A stretch of DNA of 64,000 nt, taken from assembly GCA_016648135.1 (NCBI GenBank), contig JADDOH010002103.1, forward strand, positions 1 through 64,000. Reading direction: 5' to 3'. Below are positions 24,294 through 37,300 of the stretch, one piece after another. The DNA is from Agrypnia vestita. Its lineage: Eukaryota > Arthropoda > Insecta > Trichoptera > Phryganeidae. The notes beneath the pieces were generated by a model. That model was not told where the DNA came from. It saw only the letters and a list, made by a program, of their open reading frames with translations, and made no database searches. How positions within the stretch are numbered: position 1 is the first letter of the stretch; each line of letters opens with the position of its first letter. Position numbers and translations under genes: made by a program.

Positions 24294-24624
24294 TTAGGCC
24301 CGGTTGTTTCGAGTTGGATCAACGTAAGCGTTCGTTTAAAGCATAGATTTTTGCGTTCTTCACCAATCAGGCGATCCCCGATGTTAGGCCCGGTTGTTTC
24401 AAGTTGGATCAAAGTAAGCGTTCGTTTAAAGCATAGATTTTTGCGTTCTCCACCAATCAGACGATCCCCGGTGTTAGGCCCGGTTGTTTCAAGTTGGATC
24501 AAAGTAAGCGTTCGTTTAAAGCATAGATTTTTGCGTTCTCCACCAATCAGACAATCGTTTTCGTAAATATCTATGCTTTAAACGAACGCTTACTTGAATC
24601 CAACTTGAAACAACCGGTCCTTAA
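24294..24624. mobile_element. CCGGTTGTTTCAAG MITE with triplicated left arm
   Basis: TTAGGCCCGGTTGTTTC starts at 24294, 24384 and 24474, an exact 90-bp period. A single inverted right arm ends at CCGGTCCTTAA. The repeated arms explain the three similar peptide units on the minus strand. Confidence 0.85.
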
Positions 24625-24965
24625 TGAGTGTTGCATTATTTTTGCGAGGTAATTTTTTGAGGTCATTATCATCTGAGCGGGATTCGGTGCGTTATTTTAG
24701 CTGTAACTATTTCCGCACTCATAACTTCGCTAATTAGTGTCTAATTTATTGCATAGGCTTGCCAAGCCGGGAAATTATGCTGACAGTAAAGATATGAAAA
24801 CCGGTGTTCTCTTTCGCGTCAGGGCAGCAATTGAGTATTGAGTGCAGTACATATTGTATACGATTTTGTTCATCTCGCTACTTCGGGCAATTTTGCTATT
24901 TTGTTGCTGCGTTTGCTACATATCAAACTTAACTAAAATTACCGGTAATTATCATTACCGTTTTA

Positions 24966-25180
24966 ATGGATATTAATTTTTATGAAAAATGTACTATTTC
25001 GGTGAGAATCCCAGTCGCGAATTCAAATATGGCGGAAGAACAGCATGCACTACGTGTGGACGTAGAAATGCCAGACGGAGTGTCAAATCAAAGTAGTGAA
25101 AGTAGGAATGCCAGACGGAGTGTCAAATCAGTAGTGAGTAGTAGTCAGTAGAGAGTCAGAAGTAGTGAAAGTAGGAATGC
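24966..25180 (+). repeat. short direct repeat in a small frame
   Basis: AATGCCAGACGGAGTGTCAAATCA occurs at about 25067 and 25107, and AGTAGTGAAAGTAGGAATGC at about 25092 and 25162. The 61-codon frame across it has no known domain. Confidence 0.5.
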
Positions 25181-26821
25181 TATTCTGCAGTGGATGCATT
25201 GAAGCAAGTCAATTTTGTTGTGGCATTTTACGTCAACATGTATATTATGGAAAAAGAATCGAAATTAAATATTTATCTTACAGAATATTATGATATATTA
25301 GAATCTGAATAATAGGATGATATTTGTGGTAGGAATATTACGAGATATATGTTAACGTAAAAGTCGTGGTTAAATGTTCTCACTGCACCCCCTGCTACAC
25401 ACGACTGAAGAAAAGCGTGATACAATAAATATTGGGAAAAGAGTGAATGCACAAAGAAGAAATATGTGCTTCATACAAAACATGCTTCATATCAATTAGA
25501 CAAATTGTTGATTTTGTAAGCATTTTTGCTGGTGTTAACGAAGCATTTTCTCAAAATAATATTAGTTTTTAAATCTCCGCTCTGACTTTAAAATAAATTA
25601 TTATATATCTTTTAGCATAGAGCGCATCGAGGCTCCTGTCGCGATGTGGTCACCTTAGCCGACTACAAGCTACAAGGCTCGGCAGCAAGCTGACACTAAA
25701 TAAGTCCGCGTAGTGGCCACCATAGGCCTAGGCAGCACCATTGCCTAGCACCAAGTAATCACTCACTTTTTACAACACGAACTAAATTAAAAACAGCTTA
25801 AATAATTCATTCTTTTTGATCCGTGTTTCGGAAATTTGTAATGTCGTTTCATTTATGGCGCATGGAAACAGTATAATGAGAAAACATAAGTATTGTTCCA
25901 ACTTCCGACGGGAACAGTCGTCTCGTACGCTACACTAGTACGTCGAAGCGTCCAGAATCGTCTCTCGGAAAAACATACGGTTCGTATAAAATATTCGCAA
26001 CCAGTCATATTAAAAAAAATAATGTTGTCTTGTTTGACACGCAAATATATTACAATTTCGTTGCGGAATAATTTTCTTCGCAGACAGATACATCCTCGTA
26101 AATTGTTTATCAGCATCGGCGTCATCACCGCCCAGGAATTCTGATACGTTTCTGACAACTTTGGATTAGTGTTGCTCGATGCAGTTTATTACGGTCGACT
26201 CAAACGCCAACTTGTTGTGACGGTTTTGATTTTTTTTCACTAACGCGTCCCCCAATAGGCATTAATTTTTAGCAGGAAAAAAACGACACCCGAAATCACG
26301 AGCACGAAAACGAAACCAAAAAGTGGAATATTTTTTAATTTTCGTGACAAATCGTATTGAAGACTTTTAAGGGCATTCCCCCTTCCCCGACACTCCCTAT
26401 CGCATATTTCCCCCCGAGAGTGGAAAAAGTTTATTCCAAACAAATTTATTTTTGTATATATACACTTGTATTCTAAATGAACAACAGTGTGATTTTTATA
26501 ATCGCAATATTATTTTTAGTAAATTGCAAACCAGATGACCACAGCAAACTAGAATTTGTAGAAATATTAAGTTATTATATATGTTCACGAAGTAATGTCC
26601 ACTAACAAACTGCTGCTTAGGTATAAATAATAGTATCAACTACACGTTTTATACAAAAGTAGAGTAGTAGATTCGCAAAGTTTTTCAAACAAAATATTAT
26701 TAAATTATCATTTCGAAGAGAGCCCAAACGAACAAATACATTACAGTAGATCTGTGATCAATATAAAAGGTGTATTCAAAATAAACTATCGGGTAAAAAA
26801 ATGTTCTTTAGTCATTGAATA
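25181..26821. other. no supported gene
   Basis: Frames up to 101 codons at 25853-26158 overlap on opposite strands and show no recognisable domain. Mostly AT-rich sequence. Confidence 0.35.
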
Positions 26822-27357
26822 ATCTATACCTATAAAACTCAATGTCTGTCTGTCTGTCTGTCTGTTCTCTATACAAATCCACACCGTTTGTCCGATTCGA
26901 TTCAAATTTTGCATACTTATGCTTTGGGACATGGCGGGTAACATAGGCAACGTTTCTCCCCTATTCTCTTACCCCTTCCCCACCCCTGACCTATTTTCGA
27001 TGCGAATCTGAACCGTTTGACCGATCAGACTCAAAATTTGCATACTTATGCTTTGGGACCCGGCGGGTAACATAGGAAACATTTTTCGCCTGTTCTCTTA
27101 CCCCTTCCCCTCCCCCTGACCTATTTTCGATGCGAATCTGAACCGTTTGACCGATCGGACTCAAAATTTGCATGCTTGTGCTTTGGGACCCGGCGGGTAA
27201 CATAGGCAACATTTTCCCCCTATTCTATTACCTCTTTCCACCCCCTGATATATTTTCGATGCAAATCTATACCGTTCGAACCAAACCTTTGTTTCCCCCA
27301 CAAATTTATTTTCAACATAATCCTTAACCCGTGCAACGCCGGGTATGAACAGCTGGT
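26822..27357 (-). mobile_element. minisatellite-bearing RTE-like element, copy C
   Basis: Inverted relative to copies A and B: it starts with ATCTATACCTATAAAACTC and a TGTC run and ends AACCCGTGCAACGCCGGGTATGAACAGCTGG. It has about three internal units. Confidence 0.8.
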
Positions 27358-27534
27358 CCTTTAATAATAATTGAATTCCTACATCCAATGAACTTTTTTG
27401 CAAATAGTCTGTTATACTAAAAATTTCGAATATTTAGTTCTGAAGTTAAGTTCGCACCGAACAATGCATCGACGGTTCCTACGCAGGTAGGTATACTGGG
27501 GAATTAGCAAAAAGTATTTTTTCTTTACTATCTT

Positions 27535-27660
27535 AAGGGGTTTCGTGTAGTCAGGATTTTTTTTTGTATTTTCTTAAAGCAAAATGTTTCAAAAATATTG
27601 TGTGAAAATATCAAATCGATCCGGTTATTAGTTTTAAAGATATTGAACTTGGCCATGTTG
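27535..27660 (+). mobile_element. TTAAGGGG-type terminus
   Basis: TTAAGGGGTTTCGTGTAGTCAGG resembles the ends at 11380 and 22080. The other end was not located with confidence. It lies about 0.6 kb upstream of the calponin-family start codon. Confidence 0.4.
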
Positions 27661-28161
27661 GATATCTTTAATGTTATGAAAATGTTTTCAATCCTTATTT
27701 TGAATGTGGAGATGATACAAATTCGAGAAATTGAGACGTCATCATTGGGAAGGCATTATGATCAAAATGAAGACATCATTGAGTACGGCGTGAGCGTCTC
27801 GCGTACCAAGAAATATCACAGCTCGCGTCTCGTATGCGTATTTTCTACGATATAAAATACATGTACGTATTTTCTAAAATATTATTGTGTCGTCATTGTT
27901 TCACATATTTTTGTAACGTGTTTAATGGGATTATATATTTACAATTAAAGCTAATTTTTTACAAAGTCTAGGAATTTGGTTACGTCATTACTTACCTCAA
28001 ATTACATGTTTTAAATACTAATTAAACTGATGTACTTGTTTTGGGCGCGATTTTAAAAGATAATTGAAAAATTTAATCGGAGTTTGAGTTCGTTTTTCCT
28101 CGAGTTTACGTGAATATAATATTGCGATAGCGATCATCGATAACGCCTTTAGTAGTAGGTA

Positions 28162-28274
28162 GTTAAAAGACTTTCAACAATCGGTGTATCAGTTTCCTTT
28201 CATCCTCACCTGTGGATATACTTTAATAATTGTATCAGTTTTATCAGTCGTGGGCGCACCCTTTCAGAAGAAAA
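28162..28274 (+). promoter_or_regulatory. possible core promoter and 5' UTR of the calponin-family gene
   Basis: Three arthropod initiator matches TCAGT lie at 28189, 28235 and 28244. An AT-rich TTAAAA word at about 28163 is about 26 bases upstream of the first, a TATA-like spacing. The initiator is a weak motif, so the start site is inference. Confidence 0.3.
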
Positions 28275-28304
28275 ATGCCGAACGAAAAGTCTTATCAGAG
28301 CAAG
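28275..28304 (+). CDS. calponin-family gene, coding exon 1
   Basis: Thirty coding bases encode MPNEKSYQSK, followed by the donor GTAAAT at 28305. The ATG sits in the context AAAAATG. The exon ends in phase 0, which fits exon 2 starting with the codon ATA. CG5023-type proteins also begin MPN and have a lysine just before the INSKYSEELAQ segment, which supports this very short exon. An upstream non-coding exon cannot be excluded. Confidence 0.85.
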
Positions 28305-31300
28305 GTAAATGATTTTAAATGTATGTATTATGTTAAAATTAAAAAAAATTCGACAATTATATAACATTTTAGGCTGTCTGAATGTCGTGATTTCAAATTT
28401 AAACTCATTACAATGTTTATTTAAAAACGGTGTGATTCTAGGTGCGCATTTCAATGTTACGTTTAATACAATTAGTTGACGCGTTAGTTGATCTACTGAC
28501 CAAGCATACTAATAATATGTATATGACACGTATTCTGTCAACCCATCTCGATTTATTTTAAAATACATACATAATGATATCGCGAGTCAAACACACATAA
28601 TTTATTGAAGTATTGAAGTCCATTATAGTGATTGGTGGGTCATAGCTTCACTCGCATTTTTTATCACATTCTTGTACCAAAAAATCTCAATTAAAAATTC
28701 ATTAAAAAGCATTTATCTTTCTAAAATGGCTGCTGCCAAATTATTTAATCAATTAATAAATTACCAAAGCAACTGTTTTTGAACTGTATAAATTTATGGA
28801 CTTTACATAACTGTATGGACGAGTGACATATTTTTTTCAATAATATTATAAAGTTAACGATTATTATCTTTGATTCATAAAAAATAATACAAAATCTGTC
28901 AATATTCATACAATCTATGCTTCAAAATACTTTTGTTTTTTTTCGCGTGATTTTTTCATCCCTTTATAGGTACACCATCTACACCTTTTTTACTTCAATA
29001 ATTTAAAAGAATGAATATTATTATTTTAAAATGAAAACAAAAAGTACTAACTTGATCGAAATTCCTAATTTCAGCTATTGAATCAAGCACAGCGAATATA
29101 TTTATTTTATAACATTATCGAGAAAAAAATACATGTAACACCTCCATACAATTATGTAAAGTCAACAAAATGGCGCAATTTTCTTAAGTTCCTAAATACC
29201 GTTGTTTTTGTAATTTATAACTGTCGTTTCAGAACGATATACCTATATAAAATATAAACAAAGTGATTAATATATTTTTATTTTACAACTTTTGACACAA
29301 AAATGTAATACAAAATGCAAAAGAAGCGACGAGAAAAGTGCTGAATTTCGCCCGCGTTGCCAGACGATCGCATTTTAAAGACATTGTCGCTTTATGTTAG
29401 TTTTTGCTTTTCCAAGTTCATCCTTCCGTCCTGGGTTCAGCTATGGACCTCGGTGATTATCTTTAGTCATCCGCCTCACATGGCCAATAATTAATTATAT
29501 ATTTATGTCATCTTCTAACAAAAATATATATAATATATCATAGATCAGATTGGGTGATTTCATAGCAAGAAATGACAAAAATCGGTTGGGAGTTGAAATT
29601 TAGCCTTCATCAGCTTGCTGTAAACAGTATTGGAGTTCCGCGATGGGCAGGCAAAAATATATCATCAGGGGTCTCGTCTTCCGAGCCACACACTGTCCCG
29701 TAGGTACCTACCACGGACTGTCCACTACACCTATTCAGTCTGAAAAAATGGGCAGCTATTAAACAATGGCCAATTCTTATTCTGGGGATTACAGATATAC
29801 TTCATTTGGAAAACTTTTTATTACCCAACCAGGGTTTGCTAGGAATATTTGTCTGTATACTTTTTAAACGCTTTCCCTTGTGATCACCTGCAACATTCCA
29901 TAATGATAACCAGATGTCTTCGGTATGCTTTATAACACTATTCAGGCTACCATACATTGGGCAGTAGAAACGCTGTGGGGAAATACCTGAAATTGTGGCA
30001 TCTTTAGCTAATTTATCCACATATTCGTTTCATACAAAGCAGAAATCCGTACAAAAGACATGTGTTTGTTATTTTGGACAAATAAAATAAAATAACCCTG
30101 ATTGAACAGATGATACCGTTATTTAGCCAAACTTTCATACCCGCACAGACGGAATCAATAGCTGTTTTAGGGTCCGAAAATATGACAAATCTATCAAAAT
30201 TCTGAAGTACACAGACATCTAGATCATCATTCTTTGCTCGCCAATCATTCCGCTGAGAAAACAGATAAATCTGGAGGAAGGCGAAGTTTAACATCTATTT
30301 TTATTTTGGGGATGAAAAGCGCTGTACCACTACCCCTTTAGGGCCGAATTTGGAGCCGTCGGTATAAATGTGAAGATACGTTATCCACTTATTAAATAAT
30401 TTGTTTATAAGGTTTTTACTTAACTGGGTTTATTTATCAAGTCCTGTGATTGTCTCAGTGATAGAAGTGAAATATGTATATTACACTGTAGGGGACCGAG
30501 TATATAGGAAGAGACTCATAGGAAGGAACAAAGTGAAATTTTTTTGGAAAAAGAAAATCTATTACATAAATGAGGTATACTTGTATTGTATGTAGTAAAT
30601 GAACGACCAAAATCTAACAAGAAGATCGAGTGTTAAAGATCTAGGTGATAGATTTGTAAGCAACCTAACATTTCACGATCATAAAGAGACCATCAGTGGT
30701 AATGCTTTGAGAATGTTAGGATTTGTTCTGCGTACTGCCAGGGTTTTCGAGAATACCCGCGTACTGAGAACTCTTTACAACTCCTTGGTGCGAAATATAC
30801 TCGAGAGTGGCTCGATGATCTGGGGGCCACATGAGAGCAAGTACTCTCTTATGGTGGAGAAAGTCCAAAATATCAAGATATGTCTACATGAGAGAGTACG
30901 GGCATTATCCTTGGCTCTACCCAACCGAGTTTCTTCAGGGTATGCTTGGCTACAATAGTTTAGAGACTAGAAGGGTCGTGTATTTGATTACACATTTTTA
31001 TCGATTGTTGCGCGGTATGATCGATAAAGCCATGTATTCACTAGGGGACAAATTATCTCTCAACATCACGCGCGGCATAGAGTCTACGTGACGTTGCAAC
31101 GTTCCGCAACATCGCGCACAACATAGCGGGGCATTTCTACGTGCCGCTGAAACGTTACCATGCGCACGGTACTCGAGCTCACGGGGACATCGGGCTGCGC
31201 GTCAGTATCACGTGGTATGTTTACAAGTGAATGCGCGTGCGCTGTATCTGTCAACTGACATTAATGTGGGGAAACGAAATTATCGTTCTCCAACTCATCG

Positions 31301-34300
31301 CCGTACAATTTTGTGGGACACTTCAAACCGTTAATATAAAAATAAAATGATGTGAGGGCCAACAGCGTTCCTTAATATTGTCTTGCTTGACTATGGAAGG
31401 CCCGATTATTTGTAATAAATTGTCAAAACCAGTTGTTGTCATTCGAGTGAAATTGACAAAAGATCCGTCAGATATTCGAAGATCGCATTGAATATCCATC
31501 CTTCTTTCTCTTTGCAGTACATAATTTCGCACCCATCACCTTTTTCTCCTCTTACGTTACGATAAACTCGTTAAAATAAATAGATACGCAGCTGTCATCA
31601 TAACCTCATCGGGCGACAAGTGTAAATAAATGCGCAGCTGTCATCATAACCTCACCGGGTGACATTTCCGCGACAAGTGATATGTCCTGGTTCCGGTGTG
31701 TACACGTCAAATGACCGCGTCGTTGTCCCCGAAACATGAGCGTAGATGTTGATGCGATTTGTCCCCTATTGAATACATGGCTTAATACTGAAATTATGCA
31801 GAGCATTGATTTGTATGTTCCTGATAATTACCTTAGACATCGTCAGCATAGATTGTTTCACATTCCAATATACAGGACCAACCTGCCGTTGGTTATGCCT
31901 GTTGGAAGAGCTACAGCTGTGCTGAACAAAATCGCTTTGGATATTGATATATTCCATGTGTCTGAAGGGGTTTTCCGAAGCAGGATTCTCCTACACCTTT
32001 GACCAGATTATATATGTTATTTTTAATTGATTACATATTATCATAATATGTATGCATTAAATTTAAGTTTGCAATGTACATATTATCGAATAAATAAATG
32101 AATTGAATTACCAACTCAGTGAGAGCTATAATCTTTTCGAATAAAGGGTGAGACATAAATTTAAATCTTAAGAAAACTTGTCAGCTAAATATTGTCGTCT
32201 CATATGGAGAGGCATCTCGACACACTCAACCTGGAGCGAATTAATTGAAGACGACTTTACAGCTCCCACTATTAATCTTAGGCTTTTGTATTGAATCCTG
32301 TCGAGTTTCGATCGAAGGTAGGTTGGGAGAAGTTCCATCAAGAAGCTGCCATAGTCCAAATGACTTGGTACAAATACTTGATACAAGAGTTTCATGGCCG
32401 ATGGGCGAGAACCCCACCAAACTGATCTGATGGTGTTAATATAATGTTCACATTTCGATAATATCGTATCAATACGAGCTTTTCACGAAAGCTTTCTATC
32501 CAAGATCATGCCTGAAAATTTGACTTGATTTGTTACCGGAATCTTGATACCGTCGATTATGACTAACACGGGGAACTTTGTTTCCTTGTAAAAATAAATA
32601 TATTCGATTTCGAAATGGAGAGTTCCAAGCCATTAATTATCCTTAAACCACATGCTCGGGTATGTAAGACCTGTAGTCAGTCTATTATTCGCAGATTGTA
32701 AATTTATAAATTACCAAGTCATTTCAAGTTACGAACAAAATGAACCACATTATACAATTTTGATACCTTTCTTGTTAGGTCTTCAATGTACAAATTAAAT
32801 AGAGAATGACTCAGAACTGAGCCCTGAAGGGAGCCCTCTCTGAATCCTTCATTCGATTTCACAACAACAGAACACAGCAAAAATATTATGAATTAATTGA
32901 GAGATGAATTAAGATTTGGAGTTTTGTCATTTTTTCTAGAAGAGTCGGTAGGTATCACAGGCTGCATTAATTAATATCTATGAATGCAACAACTGCCAAT
33001 TATTTATTTGCGAAAGCCGTAGTCGTGGCCTCTACTCAAAAATTCATTTTCTAAAAGCGGCCCAAAAATACACCTGAAATTTTTCCTTTCAAATCGTCCA
33101 GTGCAAATTCATATCTCGGACGCATATGTAAGCACAGTTCTGATAAGCGTTTTGTACACTAATCATTTGGTGATTCTGGTTATTGAATTTTGGAGAGGGG
33201 TATATTGATAATATCCCCGTTTACCATACATTATTTTAGACCTCTTTTTTAGTAATATTGTTATTGGGGATCAAACGTAGGTGAATCTTAATACCATTTC
33301 CATATGTTGACATAATAATATGTAAGTTGAATCCGTTTTGACTTGTATTGAATTAAATGAATTTTTCATTTTCGATAAAAGTAACTTTAATGATAGCTCG
33401 GCGTTTTGCAGAAAATGATGAGTCAGAAATATTTATAAAAATGCGAACTTTGAAGTCGCATAACTATTAACAACCATCTTGAACTTTGAAGTCCCATAAC
33501 TATTAACAACCATCTTGAACGTTTTCGACTCGTAATCAAGGCAGGAATTCACCTGTTAAGTATTGTGGACTAGCTCTGTTATATCATGTTTATTTCTCAT
33601 AATCTTTAATGAGATACGTAAAATAAATGACATGTTCGTAGATTCAAGATACGCCAAGATTCCGAGACGTGTATGTCGTGATGCAATATTCATTTGATGA
33701 ATTTATATTTTCACGATTACCTACTGATACGACGATGTATGTAATATCCGTTAATTCGTCTGAAATTGTAAAGATTAATAATTTTGCGCAATTAGACCAT
33801 ATTCCGATATTATGGCGTGCAATCCACTGATTGGCTGGGCGCATCGTCCATACCTGGAAGGTACCTCGTTTGAAAACGAATAGAATTAAACATTGATATC
33901 AGAATTCATATCAGAATGGCTACAATGATAACAATTACTAGATTAGTGTTATCTTTTCCTAGCCCAGCACGACACACAAATACTTACTTTAAGAATTTAT
34001 TTATTTATATTTATTCGGAAAACCAACGGCTGACAATAATTAAGAAAATACAAAGAATATGAAACATAAAGAAAGCCAATTACAGGTTTTCACTGATTTC
34101 ACTGATTAAACTTAAAAAGAAAATAGTGCGTTTTGTTATTTAGAATTTCTTTTTGTGAAATACATGTACCCCCCTATTACTCAGGATAACAACAAGGTCA
34201 AAAATAGGTAGATCGTAATTATTAATGCATGTATAAAGTTTCTATGAGATATGTCAATATTTTTAATATTGTCGCGGAAATATTTATTAATTTAGTTTCA

Positions 34301-37300
34301 TTTAAGTGGCTGGAGAGATTAGTAGATTTGTGTGAAACAAACAACTGAATTCTACCAATTTATAATGCATTTACCAAAATGCATAATTATCGACATAACA
34401 ATGCTCGTTACTAACGTTACCAGATGGCGCTGTTTACACGCTAACACACACATATCATTTCAAAATTCACATTTAAGGTGTTATAATTAACTAGTTTACC
34501 TGCGTGTCTTCGCACGCCTAGATTTTTAGTAACTTTTAGTCATATTTCATCAATTCGTGCAACTACAACTTTTCTATAGAAAGTATTTCAATATCTCTTA
34601 CCGCGTAAAAAAAAGCATCGCTCGACCATTTTTACGTCGACTTTAGTTGTAAAATAGGATACCACGAAAAGCCCTTTTGTTTAAACAGGATAATATATAG
34701 CCTATGTCCACCCTGAAAGCCCATTCTAAATATTGGTGAAACAATTTTTGAAATCTGATGAGTAGTTTTTGAGATTGCCTCCTACATCCCAACTTACAAA
34801 CGTCACCTCTTTATAATATTAGTATAGATGAACTATGTACGTACGAATTTCATGCCGTCAATTAGAAGAAATCAGGTAGTTAAAGGCTTACTTAATTTCT
34901 TTCAGTTCCTACCTGGGGCATTTGCTTCTGATTGTTTACACAATCAATTCATGATTTTGCTACCTAAATTCTTAATCAGTATATTTAACAATTTTTTAAA
35001 TAATAATTCTGACTTGCCATATTTATTGTCCAATAAACTCAACGCTGACACTCTGATTGCATCAATGTTGTGCCTTGTACATACAACACCTAAATTCTTA
35101 ATCAGTCTATTTAACAATTTTTTAAATAATAATTCTGACTTGCCATATTTATTGTTCAATAAACTCAACGCTGACACTCTGATTGCATCAATGTTGTGCC
35201 TTGTACATACAACACCTAAATTCTTAATCAGTCTATTTAACATTTTTTTAAATAATAATTCTGACTTGCCATATTTAATGTTCAATAAACTCAACGCTGA
35301 CACTCTGATTGCATCAATGTTGTGCCTTGTACATACAACACCTAAATTCTTAATCAGTCAATTTAACAATTTTTTAAATAATAATTCTGACTTGCCATAT
35401 TTATTGTCCAATAAACTCAACGCTGACACTCTGATTGCATCAATTTTGTGCCTTGTATATACAACACCTAAATTCTTAATCAGTCTATTTAACAATTTTT
35501 TAAATAATAATTCTGACTTGCCATATTTATTGTTCAATAAACTCAACGCTGACACTCTGACTGCATCAATGTTGTGCCTTGTACATAAAACACCTAAATT
35601 CTTAATCAGTCTATTTAACAATTTTTTTAATAATAATTCTGACTTGCCATATTTATTGGAACACATATTTATTGTCCAATAAACTCAACGCTGACACTCC
35701 GATTGCATCAATGTTGTGCCTTGTACATAAAACACCTAAATTCTTAATCAGTCTATTTAACAATTTTTTTAATAATAATTCTGACTTGCCATATTTATTG
35801 GAACAAATATTTATTGTCCAATAAACTCAACGCTGACACCCGATTGCATCAATTTTGTGCCTTGTACATAAAACACCTAAATTCTTAATCAGTCTATTTA
35901 ACAACTTTTTTAATAATAATTCTGACTTGCCATATTTATTGGAACAAATATTTATTGTCCAATAAACTCAACGCTGACACTCCGATTGCATCAATGTTGT
36001 GCCTTGTACATAAAACACCTAAATTCTTAATCAGTCTATTTAACAACTTTTTTAATAATAATTCTGACTTGCCATATTTATTGGAACAAATATTTATTGT
36101 CCAATAAACTCAACGCTGACACTCCGATTGCATCAATGTTGTGCCTTGTACATAAAACACCTAAATTCTTAATCAGTCTATTTAACAACTTTTTTAATAA
36201 TAATTCTGACTTGCCATATTTATTGGAACAAATATTTATTGTCCAATAAACTCAACGCTGACACTCCGATTGCATCAATGTTGTGCCTTATACATACAAC
36301 AACAAGAAATGCTTTAATACGCAAATACAGTTTATTCGACATTCAAGAAATCAAATATCGCCGTGCGATTGCGAAATTCGACCTAAATAGTAAAACTCGT
36401 GAAAAAAGCAGTTAACTTTATGAAAAGCGTGTGTATTTTCGCATATTTCAAGAAATCATTTTGAAAACGTAATATTTATTATGCTAATGCAAAGATCATG
36501 ATATTTCTATTGAGTTCGCGAAAAAATAAAGTAATTTCTTCCATTTCGACACGTTTGGATGTCCGTTATCGAAAATTTTTACAGTTATCTTTAAATTTAT
36601 GGAAGGTTTCTTAAATTTTTACTGGATTTCAACTTTCGAGTTCACTTTTTTTCTGACCGGTTGTTTCAAGTTCGATCAAAGTAAGCGGTCGATTAAAGCA
36701 TAGATTTTTACGAAAACGGATCGTCTGATTGGTGGAGAACGTAAAAATCTATACTTTAAAAGAACGCTTACATTAATCCAACTTGAAACAACCGGCCCTT
36801 AGACCAACATATATATAAACACACCAAAGCTAGCAGCAGAAACTTGGCCGGTAGATTTCTGCCTATGTTATGAGTGTAAAATGCTCAAGCAACCATGTCC
36901 TAATATCAATAGTTATGGAGATATGCAATATCAAAGTTTGCATTTTTTCTCAATATTTCTGACTTATTTTTTGCAAAAAGTTGAATTATCATTACAGTAA
37001 CTTATATAGATTATAAAAAACTCATTTTCTTCTATACCACTTAAATTAAATGATAAAAACCTTGTAAAAAAAAACTTTTTTAAATTTTTGTAATGTTTTT
37101 ATCATTTCATTCGACTTGTATTAAAGCGAGCGAATTTTTCTTACTGTAATGATAGTTCAACTTTTTGCAAAAAATAAGTCAGAAATATTGAAAAAAAAAT
37201 GCAAAATTTATATCTCCATAACTATTGATATTAGGTCATGGTTGCTTGAACATTTTAGACTCATAACATAGGCAGGAATCTGCCGGCCAAGTTTCTGCTG

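Noticed and set aside
34828..35682. 284-codon open frame as a repeat protein gene
   Set aside because: It is the 126-bp tandem unit read in frame. The opposite strand is open too, there is no signal or domain, and it ends where the unit length changes to 142 bp.
34955..36296. CRISPR-like array
   Set aside because: Units of 126-142 bp are contiguous with no unique spacers, and the context is an animal intron.
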